Below are positions 1 through 12,696 of a DNA stretch of 64,000 bases, in pieces. The notes below the pieces were generated by a model. That model saw nothing but the letters and a program-made list of their open reading frames with translations. It was not told the DNA's origin and searched no databases. The translations under genes were made by a program, and so were the position numbers. How positions within the stretch are numbered: the first letter of the stretch is position 1; every line of letters begins with the position of its first letter. Source of the stretch: Vespa crabro (taxonomy: Eukaryota > Arthropoda > Insecta > Hymenoptera > Vespidae); assembly GCF_910589235.1 (NCBI RefSeq), contig NC_060957.1, positions 8,170,162 to 8,234,161 of the forward strand, given 5' to 3'.

Positions 1-988
1 AAACGTAATTATTTAAGTAACTATGTATATATATTCCGGAAAAGAAAGACATTTAATCTGTTGATAAATAATTTCGTCGACGAAGTTAAAAATAATATAT
101 GCACAGACTTAAAATATGTACGTGTTGTCTGACTAATCTTCGCAGAACTATAAAATGAGATTATTTATTGAGCTTAAGATAGTTCCATATATCAAAAATA
201 ATGTAAGTGTTCTTTTTGTTCAAGATAGGAACTTTAATAAATATTATCTTTTATACTTAATAAATATTATCGTTTACAGTCAATTTATCATTGAATTATA
301 GAGGTATTTCGTGTAAAATATAAAAGAAAAAAATAAATAAACATCGAAGTTTAGAAGGTAAACATATAATAAATTAGGATATTCACTCACTTGTTAATTA
401 TTATCAAACTGAGATTTCATAATCTTTAGAAATAATTTTTTACTTAGTCACTAATTTTTCCTGATAATTTTTTCCTTTTGTATTTTTCTCACCGGCTGAC
501 CTTTTTCTTCTTTGTAATGTCTCTTTATCCCTTAACAACTTACGCAACTTCTTGCAGAAATGGAAAAGCCGAAGAAATTATTCCGTTTGAAGTATTATCA
601 TTTTCGTTACTAAGAAAATTACAACTTTTTGAAGAACGATTCGATTCTGTGTATCTTAAATTGTAAGAAGAAAGAAAGGAAGAAAGGAAGAATGACACTC
701 GACAAACGAACCGGACGATATCACGGTCGAGGACCAACTGAAGGATAGCTTGATTTCTCACGCCGATCGATGCTCCTTTTTATATATATTCACACAGTCT
801 AAGAGTCTTAATATTTTTTTTTAAGATCAATATTTTTTCATTAACTTATCTTTCGTTATTGTTGTTCTTTTTGTTGTCATTATCGTTATTTTTTTAGTCT
901 AATCAATTCTTTAAACACAATAATAAAATCTCATTGAACGATCTTGTCTTTCGAAAGCATGTTAGAGATTATTTAAACTGATTCGATT

Positions 989-1078
<90 letters not shown>

Positions 1079-2747
1079 TTTCAAACGTAAAGTAATGATC
1101 AAGATCTTTGATTCCATTGAACATTCTTTTAAAATAACAATCCTTTGATTTTATATATATATATATATATATATACACCTTGATCAAGGTACACTTGCCT
1201 ACAATTTATGCTTAGATTTTCTAGGACGAATTGCATCACGTTTAATTAATTTACATACACATAATTTACATGTACATTTAATTAATTTTAATACTCATGT
1301 TCGAAACAAAATATCAAAGTCCAGTTTATATAAACAAATGAAAAAAAATTTTCTTTGAACCATTAACAAATTTTTTGTTAAGTATTAACGTTTGCGATAA
1401 TAGTGTAAATTGAATGTTCTTTTGTTGGAACAGTTGTGCAATCCTAAGCTAGTCGTTTGGTCTATACGTATTTCTATAAAGAATATTTTTACCTTAGCAT
1501 AAAATTTGTATAAATAAGTTTATCCGTTAATCTTTTACTTATCCATGGTTCGATATATCTTGGTGACCAGTTTTTTTCTTTTTATTCTCGTAGGAGTTTC
1601 GAACTAGTCACCTTTATTTTTTTTTATTATCAGCATTTCTACGAAGTTATTTAACTATCTATCATCATGTCATTATAGTGTTATCAACAATAAAATTAGC
1701 TTTATTAATAGACGTCTATAAAACATTTATCTTTGAACATTTCTTATTAATCATAATTATGATCGTTTTTCTCTATCCTATCATATCCGATTGTCGTCAT
1801 AAAAAATAAACAGAAAAGATACACGTGATCGATACGATGAAATATAACAAAGATACCAATACGTTGCTTTGTTTCAAACTTCAAATTCATTCTGTTAAAT
1901 TATTTTTGCGATATCGACGTGTCTTTTCTTTACATCTGAGTTCATGATTTTACGGTTCTGTTAAAATAACTATAAAAATCTGTCAGCTTGAAGTACGCAA
2001 CAAAAAAAAACGTTCAATTTCTTTTTCTATTCCTTTCATTTCATTGGATTTTATAAACAACGTTTAATAATTTGATAAATACAAAGAATACGTATTAATG
2101 CAATCGTTCTCGAATGGCCTTGACCTTACTGAGGAGAAAAGAAAGAATTAAAATAAAATCCCGTTTGTTGAACCATCGAGAACCTGTCCATTTGTCGATA
2201 TGTAACCGGTTTTTGACCATTTTTTGAAAATAAATTCATGTAAATATTCATTTTTCGTTAAACTGCAAATATTTGCTGTTGAAAGTTAAAAATATACGTC
2301 TTATTTGATTGATCATATGTATATAGAATTTGATCCCATATATACAGAGAAGTATGACTAGTTGCCATCGCACAGGCTCTTCAACATTTTCTTTTTGCGA
2401 AATAGATATGTTAATAATGAGAATTTTAATAATTATTCTAACAATCATATAAAGTCGATGTTTTATTTATTAATTGCTCGTCCTTTATTCAATATTTTAT
2501 AGCTTTAACATACTTCTTATGTAAAATTTAGAATATATTTTATTATCAATTAAATCTATAATAAATATTCTACCAATCATCAGTAAATAACTTTAACACA
2601 AATTAGTTTTCTTAAAGAATGAATCGTATTAAATTATTTGAATGTATAGAAAAGTAGATAAAAAAAATACAAAAATATACACTACATTACATCTTACTCT
2701 ACTCCACTGATCTCCAGTGTGATCTCCGCGAATTAAAATTTACAAGA
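1..2747. other. Intergenic, AT-rich, no gene seen
   Basis: No open frame here has protein-like composition, and no splice-bounded exon or known domain was recognised on either strand. A CT tract followed by an AT tract lies at 994-1077 and another AT run at about 1153-1175. The stretch lies downstream of the yellow-e-like gene, whose polyadenylation signal is at 2748-2753. Confidence 0.6.
994..1077. repeat. Compound (CT)n-(AT)n microsatellite
   Basis: About 16 CT units run directly into about 25 AT units. A short frame through it encodes only alternating residues and is not a gene. Confidence 0.95.
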
Positions 2748-2753
2748 TTTATT
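2748..2753 (-). other. Polyadenylation signal, yellow-e-like gene
   Basis: The plus strand reads TTTATT, which is AATAAA on the minus strand. It lies about 120 nt after the stop codon of the yellow-e-like gene, a normal 3' UTR distance for an insect gene. Confidence 0.5.
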
Positions 2754-2871
2754 TTAATTATCTATTTTAGTTTAAAGAAAATTCATTAAACTAAACATCT
2801 TGTTTAAGTATGATTTTCGAGAATATTTAAAAAACTTTTTTTCGAAATTTTAATCGATCGTTTTGGTATAC

Positions 2872-4826
2872 TTAAAAACCGATCGTGTTGTTATACAAAA
2901 TATGTAATAAATGTGAATTGATGTATTGGTAAATCGGCACGTTTTTTGATAGAACGGTTTCGGGAACGAGCCTCATGATACGAATATTTATTTCTTGAGA
3001 AGTTACTCTTCGATTGAAAAATTTATGGAATCTGGTTGACAAGATCCAGATTTTACCGTCATCACGTACGGTCCATCTCAGATCGGCGGTAAATTGCAAT
3101 TTTTCCGGACTGTATGCGACGATTCTAAAATAAAAAGATATTTTTGCTGTTTGAATGAAACATCATTTTGAAACATTTCGTTTGGAGTATCAAACCAGAT
3201 CTATGTTAAAACCGATCCAAAGAAATCGACAGATCTACCTTTGACTATTTGTTTGAGGTTGCCAATTAGCAATAGCTGTTTCCCTAATTGGCGAGAAAAA
3301 AATCGAGTCATCGTAAGGATCCACGGTCAATGGAAGACCTTGACTAGATTTTCTTCCAATCAAGGTCACTGGAAGTTGTTGTCCAAAGGGAAGTGGGCCG
3401 TTTTGAAGTGCCGACGTTGGTACGCCGAAAAGACGATCGGTGGCAAGTGGTTGATAATATACCATACCGAGCCTTGGAGAGAAAGCCAGTCCTACGATAC
3501 CGTCTGGTAGTTCGAAGTTTTCATCACCGAGCTATTATAAGATAAAGATAGCGATCAAAAAATCATTGACGTAATCGTGTAGATCATTTATTATTCATAC
3601 AAATCACCTGATAAATAGTATAATCTGGATTAGGAAGCATCGAAGCATGAAGTACTCGCCAACTTGTATTATTGGCACCATCAAAAATTTGAATTCCTAA
3701 AAAATATCATTTGAAATTAATATCGATCGTTATTTTATTCATTCTGAAAAAATTAATAACGATGATCTTAACCTGGTCCAGTTGTATCACTTATATAAAC
3801 AAATACGTCATCACAAGAAGTTGATTTAGTATCATCAATTACAAGGTTAGTCAGTAAAGTGTTCAATCTCAAAACCTGTAAATATTATAAAAATTACTTA
3901 ATTGGCTTTCTACAAATCCTATTTAACCTATTTCCAATTTGTGATTTGAATTATACTATTACATTTAACATTTCTAATTCAACAAGATTTTTTTTTTCTC
4001 ATTAAAATTCCAATAAATTTTTTTATTCTATGCACCAACTTCATTAGAATAAAATAAGATCATTGAACCAACCTCTCGTGGGAAAGTGTATTGCCTGACA
4101 ACTGTATCCGTTTGAAGATCAAAAACAAGTAATTTTGGTGGACAAATTGGTGTAAAATTATCGAGTGACATCATGACGCCACTGTCGACGACCCATAATC
4201 GATTACATCTATCGAGTCTTGTTCTATAGACAGATATCAGCTGAGAACAATTAAATTCTCCTTTTCCCGCGCTATGCCATTCCCACGAAGGATACGGTTG
4301 AAGTTTTGGACTGCTACCCAATGGAACGTTTCTTGGAATGTAAGCAAGAGTAGCTGGAACACCTTGACGTAGTCGTGGTAAGCTGATAAAAATTCTTCTC
4401 CAAGAGACTTCGATGCCTGTAGGAACTACGTTTTCTGGACGATATCTTCCGCGGAAATTATTATCGTACGGCAAAACGTAATCGATAAATGGCCATTGCA
4501 TTAGAGTTTCCAAATATTCAGCATTAACATTGAGATCGAATGATACTGCGAGGAAAATCAATGGAAAGATGAACCTACGAAAAATTTTTATGCGATCAAT
4601 GAAATGAAAATTATTTTATAGTTTGTGCACTATATAAAATATATAGATTATAATATTTATTTTATCAGATAAATATAAGTTCTATCTTTAAAAATCTATT
4701 CAAATTTTGTGGAATTTGGATATAAAACGATTTGTACGTTTAAACGAAGAATAATTGTTAAAGTGTACAAGGACACAACGCGAAAGCACGAATCGCTTTT
4801 TGTGATGTCTACCGTTCACTTGACAT
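2872..4826 (-). CDS. yellow-e: Yellow-family secreted protein, yellow-e-like
   Basis: Secreted protein of the Yellow/MRJP family (PF03022). Coding exons on the minus strand are 4826-4813 (tentative), 4574-4073, 3875-3773, 3696-3608, 3531-3239 and 3124-2872. Phases agree at every junction and give 417 residues, typical for the family. The 14-nt first exon is the weakest part: it supplies MSSER, which joined to FIFPLIFLAVSF makes a signal peptide, but its donor (GTAGAC) is poor. Visible family marks are NVVPTGIEVSWRRIF, RLRQGVPATLAYIPR, the cysteines in FNCSQL, LDRCNRLWVVDSG and ICPPKLLVFD, then DDVFVYISDTT, DGIVGLAFSPR and LRWTVRDDGKIW. Yellow proteins act in cuticle pigmentation and sclerotisation. 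The assignment to yellow-e rather than -h or -e3 is inferred from sequence feel and from its place beside the yellow-g pair. It is in tandem with the minus-strand yellow-g copy about 8 kb away. Confidence 0.8.
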
Positions 4827-5060
4827 TCATTCACCTCACCAGAATTTATTGATCAAATGGAAGGTATATATATTTTTATTTCTTGTTATGTATACGATAT
4901 TATAGACAAAATCGATTAAACGTGCAATGACATTTTCATCGATTAAAAAAGGAAACTGTTTTCAATTGAAAAAAGATACAATTTTTATTGACATACAATT
5001 TTCTTTGTAATATTGATAAAAGAAAATCATGAAGCTCTAATTTTCAAATATCGAAATTAC

Positions 5061-5074
5061 TTTCTTTTTCTTTC

Positions 5075-5108
<34 letters not shown>

Positions 5109-5115
5109 CTCTCTA
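5061..5115. repeat. (TTTC)n microsatellite
   Basis: Nearly pure TTTC tetranucleotide tract ending in a few CT units. Confidence 0.9.
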
Positions 5116-7427
5116 TCAATTTTCTAAGGATATACTAGTTTCCGGAATTAATCTATCCTAACTTTCTTTCACTCAATGTGCATAAGTCTCACATAAGTAC
5201 TGTTTGCGAAATGATATTTCCTGAAAATTTTGCAATTCAAAACAATGAAATTGAACAATCTACTATTCACAGAAAAGGGATTGTTAAGTCGTTTCGGCTT
5301 TAGATAAGATTTCATTGATTTTTGTCATTTCTTTCCTTAATTTTTCATTGTTCGTTTTTGTTTCATTAATGAATATTTTTTTGATTAATTAATAATTATA
5401 ATATATATACATATATATATGTAAATAATAATTATAATATAGATATGTAAAATAATAATATAGATATGTAAATAAAAATATTTTAATATATATTCAATCA
5501 TGCTTTCATCATCATTTTATCCTAATATTTAATTTAGTTTATTATATACGTATTATTAATTCATAAAAAAATTAGTAATCATCGTGTAATTCAATAGTTA
5601 TAAGTATAGAAGTTATTGCCAATTATTTTGGATCATCTAATATATATGTCTTTACAATTGAACTCACTTGAAATAACTGAAACATTTCATCGTCAAATTA
5701 TATCTTTCGAATTGATACTGCTTGTATCTGAGTGACAGTAAAGTGTAATTATAACGTAACAACTTGTGTGCACATTGGAACATATCTTATTAGTAAAATA
5801 TTGCATTATACGATCTCGTCGATCGAAAGATGCAAGATATCTATATTCTTTAGGTGAAATGTTAAAATTATCGGACGATCACATGAACAAAGACAGATTG
5901 ACAAATGGCTTTCATTGAATCTAATTGAATGCATTGAGAACTTCGATAGCCCTGATCGAGAACGACAACTTGGAAATGCACGCAAGAAATGTAGGTATAT
6001 ATATGTAGAGAAACTTTAGTAGTCAAATGCCAAGGATAAATGACGTGAAAAATTTATTCTAACTGTTTCGTTCATTGTTGATTCAACGTTTAACTAATTA
6101 AATTTTTATATTAATGTATTTTCAGAAATTGTAAATTTCTTTTCTCGATATAATTTTTGCAATTTATTTATGATCGAAAGTCACGCACATCCTATTGAAC
6201 AAAATAATAAAAATTCACAAAAATATTTAATATGATAATATTATACATTTAGAATTGTTTATCTAACATTTTTATGTTTTACCTCATTTTGAAAAATTGT
6301 TACTCGCCAAATAATAACGATCGTAAGATATTACTTATGTTCGACAAGGTGTAACTATTAGAAAGATGTTTTCATTAGACCGATCACGAAGGAACTGCGT
6401 TGCTTTGCGAACGAGCACCAGGTCCCACTGGCCGAACAAAGACTGATCTAATTTCCGAGTGGTATCGGCTTAAAACTTAGCCTCCTACGAGAGACAGGAG
6501 ACATATCTCTAACTGGAGAGAGCATAGATCACGGAAAAGGTATATTGTGTAACATAGACGGTGTATTACTGTGTGTATACATATGTGTGTATACGTTATT
6601 TGAGAAGGCAGGAACGCCTTCATGATATATATCGACCGATTTTACTAAAGTTCGCCATACCGGTATCAAGTATATATCGCATGATTTTACTTTTACGTAA
6701 TAAAAGAATGTAAGTGTGTCCTTCGAAAATGAAAAATAAAATAGAATTTTATATTCAAATATTTATACTATTATACGTTATTATATATTTAATATATATT
6801 ATATATAATAACATTAAAATATCTATACCTCAAAAAAATTGCATATAATAATAGATGTAACGTATATATAATACTATATAATGTATATACTATATCATAT
6901 AATGTGTACTGTAATGTGTATTATATACAGTACATATATACAGTATATATATACAGTACAATATATTACATATAACAACATGCAATGTAATGTAGTAAAA
7001 TAAATCGTATCTATTATACATAGTATGATAACATGATACATGTTATTATATATATGACAATATTTATAATATTAAATTATGTATAAATACACTAAATAAA
7101 ATAAAACCTTATATATCTTACCAATAAAATAAATTGTATAACTGCATTGATATATTAAATTAAATTTTTTTTTTTTAAGAATCACAATTACAGAGTACAA
7201 TTTATAAAAATAATATATAATATCATATATAATCGAAAGATTTATTTTAATTGACAAATTTTTCATCGAATCAATATCTTACTTTCATGTTTACAATGCT
7301 TGAAATTAACATACTATATAATAAAATACTTGATACGGTATAATAATTGTTAATTGTATCCACGTTAAATACGACGCTTAAGTTATACTCGAGTACTAAT
7401 GCATTAACTCGGGCAACCCGGCTAAAC

Positions 7428-7465
7428 GAAATTACTGAACTTTAATTAATTTCGACAGTAATTTC
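7428..7465. repeat. Perfect 10-bp inverted repeat, 18-nt loop
   Basis: GAAATTACTG at 7428-7437 is matched by CAGTAATTTC at 7456-7465. It could form a short hairpin. The stem is too short for an animal pre-miRNA and no function is claimed. Confidence 0.7.
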
Positions 7466-8228
7466 TTATGTATATATATATATATACAAGTACGATTTAA
7501 TCGTATTATCGACCTAATGTCGTAATGCCGTATCGATCAAGAAATTTATCGAAAATTTATCACAATTGTCTTTTAATTCAAATCTTAAATTTAAAAGAAT
7601 AAAAAATAAAAAATTTCTAAAATGAAATATTAAAGATAAAAGATCTTTAAGAAAAAATGTATAAAAAGAAATGTCCTTACGAAATTAAACACCGGATGTG
7701 ATATAATAATCACCTATATTAGTACTATTATGGTATGTACATACCATTATGATATGATACATGTTATGATATATTCTTTTCTAAATAATTTTTCTAAATA
7801 TCCTTATAGTATACTAGTATTTACATGTTCATATGTACATACTCATATCGATATGATCTAGAGAAGTCCAGACTCAACATATAACGTTGGTCAGTCTCGC
7901 CGATTTCGTAGCCAATTAACTCATATTATTATGAAACGATATGTTTATACTGCTTGGAAAAATAAATTATTGATTCTAATTAAATAAATTGCTTTAAATT
8001 AGTTTATGTAATTCTTACAGGCATATTCAAGAATGTATATATATATGTATTATCCCTTATAATTATGTGAGCACTTTCCTTATTCTTATAACTACAAAAT
8101 TATGCAATTTTTGATAAATTTGATTCATTTTTGTGTATACTAATCTTTACAATGTTAAAAAACATATTTTAATGATAACTCAGTAAATATCTTACCAATA
8201 TAAATAAAAAGTAATCATATTTTTTTTC

Positions 8229-8665
8229 GTCTATATATCCATCGCGTACTTTTATGATCACGTTAACGAGTCGTAGCATCCTGGCTATTAAATTTTTCAA
8301 TATCTCACTTTAAATATTGATCCATTCTGCTTGCAAAATTTCCCAAAGATGTTTTTCGTACATTGTTTTCTAATCTGTATGTCCGAATGATTCCACAGTT
8401 TTACAATGGGGTTTGAAGCCTAATTTGAATTAGGAAATTGGGGTGGTCATTCCATTATTTTTGAATTAGAATCTTTTTCTAATTGTTTTAAATAATTCGC
8501 ACATATTGTAGTTTTATGTTTTGTGTCGTTGTCCTGCATAAATATAAAATTATTGCCAATTAGGCGTTGTTTAGATGGAAATTTCTGCTCTATTAAAATC
8601 CTTAAATGAACTTCTTTTTTTAATACTAAACGTACCGATGCTTCATGTACACCTATTTCTACCAC
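8229..8665 (-). pseudogene. Tc1-like transposase remnant
   Basis: Reading the minus strand, the segment FIFMQDNDTKHKTT matches the second catalytic-Asp block of Tc1-type DDE transposases (family pattern QDND.KH). It is followed by a W-P-x-Q-x-P block and NPIVKLW, where the family has NPIENLW. The catalytic Glu is therefore replaced by Val. There is a stop where the conserved Trp should be, a second stop a few codons later, and then a frameshift into WEILQAEW and LIARM, which match the C-terminal tail. The N-terminal DNA-binding half is absent. This is a dead, 5'-truncated Tc1/mariner-superfamily copy. I did not find its terminal inverted repeats. Confidence 0.75.
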
Positions 8666-8751
8666 AGTGGGTCAAATGATCCGTCTTCAAAGTTATATAG
8701 TTTACAATATATGTATAACAAAAAATATACTATTTAGTATTATTGGTGTAC

Positions 8752-8775
8752 TATATATATATATATATATATATG
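8752..8775. repeat. (AT)n microsatellite between transposon remnants
   Basis: A pure AT run of about 12 units separates the Tc1-like and piggyBac-like fragments. Confidence 0.85.
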
Positions 8776-8898
8776 AATGAAACAATTTTCTAAATAGCAT
8801 TTGTTATATGTTTATTTGTTCAATTAAAAAATTGTATAAAAATAAGAGAACAAAATTTCCATTTATTTCTGAATTTAGAAGTAAACAATATGCACACT

Positions 8899-9357
8899 TT
8901 ATTCATGTTCAGCGCATTTTTTGCAAATTGTTGGAATTTGAATGATATATTTGCCACACACATATTTTTTGCATTTGAAACAGATTTTTGTAGTCTTGTT
9001 TTCTTTGCAATATTTTATTTGATTCTTTTTTCTCACACATGAAACTGAACCTATATTTTTTAACTTTTCCTGTATATATTCTTATTCTTTCTGTTGCATA
9101 CTTTTAAAATTGCCAGCAAGATCTTCAGCTAATTGAAATAAAAATAGCTGTTTAGAAATTTTTTCCCCGGTTGCTTCTTTATATAACACTCACCGAGTTT
9201 ATTTCGGCTAAATCAAGAATGTTAAAGAAAATCTGCACAAGCCATCTTAGAGATTTCAATTTTACGAAGTACTTTGGTGACATCTGATCCATCATGTTTA
9301 TATCGAATTTAGTATTATTATAAAATCTGATCGTGTCAGGTATACGCTTATCACTTT
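8899..9357 (-). pseudogene. piggyBac-like transposase, C-terminal remnant
   Basis: The minus strand, read with one frameshift, gives the end of a piggyBac-type transposase. In order it has RIPDTIRFYNNTKFDINMMD, a KSLRWLVQIFFNILDLAEIN block, LYKEATGEKISKQLF, LAEDLAGNF and a cysteine-rich tail with CVRKK, KTTKICFKCKKYVCGKY and ICKKCAEHE before a stop at 8899-8901. The order and spacing match the end of insect piggyBac-like proteins (DxMDxM, RRWP..VFFN.LDLA, LAEEL, RING-like CRD). It is broken by a frameshift near 9200 and an internal stop between LAGNF and the cysteine-rich tail. The catalytic core upstream is missing. Dead element. Confidence 0.8.
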
Positions 9358-10360
9358 TTTAATTTTTATAAATATACTTTGAGTTTAGTAGAAATAATTT
9401 TAATTAAGCTTAATTTTTTAAACTGTAAGTGTGCAATGATTCAATTTATACAATTTTATTGAGAAGCATGCCATACTATTTTTCGCCTTTTTGCAAATTT
9501 TGGTAATTCTATTTTATTTCCATGGACCATTATATATATATCGTGAAAATAACAAAACAATAATTGAGAATTCATAAAGTAAATTCACATGCAGATATAA
9601 ACTAGAAATATATATATGAAGTAGCAGTCACGATTTATACGAAGAAAAAAAATAAATATACACGCGCATTTGATTATGAATAGTTTTAAAGTCAATACGA
9701 GAACGCAAGTGGAAGAAAGCAAAAATAGAAAATTGAATTATAGATATTCATATGATAGATACCATATTCATATGATAAATAATATAAATAAAATAATGAT
9801 TAGAATCTAATCGATTTTATAATACGAAAGGATGAAGATTAATTAACAGTTTTTGTAGAAAAAATGAAAGTTACGTCGACGCTTAACGTATAATAATGAT
9901 CGGTAAAATATAATATATTAATTCACTCGTCTTATTAATTAAATCGTTCTTATCTTCTTTTTTTATTGTTGTTGCAATTCTGAAATTTTAAACATCAAAG
10001 CCGTGCTTGTAAGTTCATTATAAAATACACCCGAACAAGTCGAATTGTTTATTTACTTGTTTTTCCGTTGTCGTTTCTTTTTCTTTAGTTTTATTTCATT
10101 CAACGGTAAATGACGCATGCTTGTGTCGGTCGATTCGATGGAAAGTTCAAACTCGGTGAAGCGTGCAATAGAAACATTGTCTGAAATAATAGGAATTCCA
10201 AACAGGCTAACTATTTTCAATACTCCTCCCTGTTCGAGAATCAGAATTGATTAACTTTTGGAAGAGACATTAATTTCCATAACGAAAATATAATCGCTTC
10301 GACGTTACTTCTTCGAAAAAATTTTTTATTCGATAAGAAGTCATTATGTCATTAAGTAAT

Positions 10361-10361
10361 A

Positions 10362-10396
<35 letters not shown>

Positions 10397-10397
10397 A
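10361..10397. repeat. (TATATG)n microsatellite
   Basis: About six tandem ATGTAT-type hexamers, continuing into looser AT-rich sequence. Confidence 0.85.
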
Positions 10398-11420
10398 AAC
10401 GTATATATAGGTGTATATATTTATATATACGTTTTTCTGCATGTTCGTGAATATAAGTAATTGTGATCTTAATTGACGCTAATTATATGCCGAAATTCGA
10501 TCGCTGATTTTTTTTCAAATATCACAATTAGTAGCCTTTATTATGAATCTAGAAGTGTAAATCTAAGAGTTATGATAGTTATTTTATAAAAAAAATTTCT
10601 TTTAATTGATTAGTCTTTTATTCGAATAATACGAGATATAGTAACACGTTTTAATTCATTGAAATCAACTACTAAGGTTATGTAAAATTTTTTTGAAAAC
10701 AATACAAATTCACAATACATTTTACGTTGATTTTTCAAAATAAAAATTCCTTTTATTTCTATTCTACTTTCCCTTTTTACTTGGTATAATACTGTAAATG
10801 TGATTATTATCGCACATTGCCGGACAGTAAACAATTTATTGCCTTATTATAGATTCAGTAGAGAGAAAAGTAGGTAGAGTAGAAAGGGCTTTGAGTTTTT
10901 CCGTCAACGTTACAACTGAAACTGCACGATTTTGCTTTCAAACATTTTTTCTTATTTAATCTTCGTACGAGTAATTTGATATATTTTTTCTACAATAAAA
11001 ATTATTTATTAATATTCCATGAGCTAAAGACAAAAGTACTTTTATTAAATATAAAATCAAATTAAAAATGAAAATTGATATGAAAAGAACACTTTTCTTA
11101 GGACCACTAAATGTTGTTTCTATTTCAAAGTTCTAATGTGTTTGTCTATCGTAAATAGAATAATTTAAAGAACATGATAATTATTTCTTTTTTCAATTTT
11201 CGATTTAATATCTGAAAAGAATCAGTATAAGCGTAATATGTAAAAGAGAATGTTAATCTACAAACAGAATGTTAATCTACCGTATCAAAACAAAATATTA
11301 TTTTTTATTATTTTTTATTTATTTCATACCGCGAAATAATTGCATTAAAGTTATATAAAAGCAATATCGTTGATAAATATCTTATTGCGCCAGATTTGCG
11401 TAAATGCATTATGTCACTAA

Positions 11421-11463
<43 letters not shown>
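11421..11463. repeat. (AT)n microsatellite
   Basis: About 20 AT units, interrupted once near the start. Confidence 0.9.
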
Positions 11464-11465
<2 letters not shown>

Positions 11466-11836
11466 TTTTTAAACTAATTAAAATTTAAACGCTGTTGCTT
11501 TTTTTAACCAAACCTGTTTGAATAGTTGTATAATACTTGTATTCTGCATTTATCATTTACTGTCTTATTCTAATGATAAATAATGATATTATATTACAAT
11601 AACAAACCAGTAGCTTGTAATGAGCCGTAATATAAAAAAGAAAAATTATTTTTAATGGCTCAATAAGAAGTATTTCCAATAATACTTTTCGAGGTTAATA
11701 AATTCTATGTATTTCTATTCGATCTATTATTATCCTTTAAATTCATTCATAGAAGCGATTAAAAAATTGATATTTTAACCAGTAAGTATGCGTACGTATG
11801 CGTCATCCAGATTAATGTAAGATTTTATATATATTA

Positions 11837-11890
11837 ATGGCGGATTTACATACAGGCGAAATCGAGGAGTGGTTCCCTCGGGAACCTTAA
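11837..11890. repeat. Hairpin-bearing, possible transposon end
   Basis: GGTTCCC at 11871-11877 pairs with GGGAACC at 11880-11886, after GGCGGATTTAC. GGCGGATTTA followed by a GC-rich palindrome is reminiscent of some hAT-type transposon ends. No partner end was found, so this is only a suggestion. Confidence 0.3.
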
Positions 11891-12639
11891 AAGTTATTTG
11901 CCAGTGTCTGGTTTTCAAGCTATTACTCCAAATGGATGAATTAGATTAAATAGTTACGACAACCAACGAGTTGCTTTTCCTTCTTTTGGTCACCACAACC
12001 AAATATATACGTAATAATATATTCCTTTGAATTTAGTATTCGCGCTAGCGACTGATGGACAGTGGGTACATATCCTAAGTAAAGTATAACTTTGAATTAG
12101 TAACTAAATACTACTGCCTACTTTCTTATATCAAATCGTATTATTTTTCAAAAAAGTAAACTTCATCGCGAATATTAATTTTCAGTGTATGCAATATATT
12201 CTAATAAATGTTTTATTTGACACTTTCTATTGGAAATTTGATGAAAGTAAAACCAGATTCTTTTGCCATACGATATCTTGGAAAGTTAACTTTTACTTAT
12301 TCTTACGAAATAAAATATATAATATCTAATAAAATTTTAAATATTTAACAACGTATCTAATATCATTGCTAGAAATTAAAAAATTTAACATTTGTAGTGT
12401 GAATGCACCTTTACTTCATAGGAGTGGCTTTAACAACAGAGAAAGGTTACTACGTTTCTAAATCGTTTTAGTAGTACACAAGATCATGATTAGTTTCAAC
12501 TAAGGTAAATACGTATTGAGTATTCGGATGTAAAGATTTATTCGTTTATATATTAATAGATAATAGATAATATTTAATAATTAAATGGATCTCGGGTATT
12601 ATCATATGAAATCAGTACGATTTAATCTTATACATGTAT

Positions 12640-12645
12640 TTTATT
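12640..12645 (-). other. Polyadenylation signal, minus-strand yellow-g copy
   Basis: The plus strand reads TTTATT (AATAAA on the minus strand), about 52 nt beyond the stop. A second one lies at 12537-12542. Confidence 0.45.
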
Positions 12646-12696
12646 TTTTTCTTCCTTTTTTTCGTTTTTCTTTTTTATCCTATTTTAATATATATT

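Larger units (their letters stand above)
4827..8228. other. Intergenic, AT-rich
   Basis: No coding exon recognised. It holds a TTTC tract at 5061-5115, many short AT runs (notably 6770-7060) and a less AT-rich block at about 6370-6540. That block could be a regulatory element or an unseen upstream exon of the minus-strand yellow-e-like gene, but nothing in it proves either. A perfect 10-bp inverted repeat lies at 7428-7465. Confidence 0.5.
9358..12536. other. Intergenic, AT-rich
   Basis: No gene recognised. It contains a TATATG repeat at 10361-10397, an AT tract at 11421-11463, and a short GC-richer segment at about 11837-11890 with a perfect 7-bp hairpin. Confidence 0.5.

Noticed and set aside
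3241..3510. 89-codon plus-strand frame
   Set aside because: Antisense shadow of exon 5 of the yellow-e-like gene.
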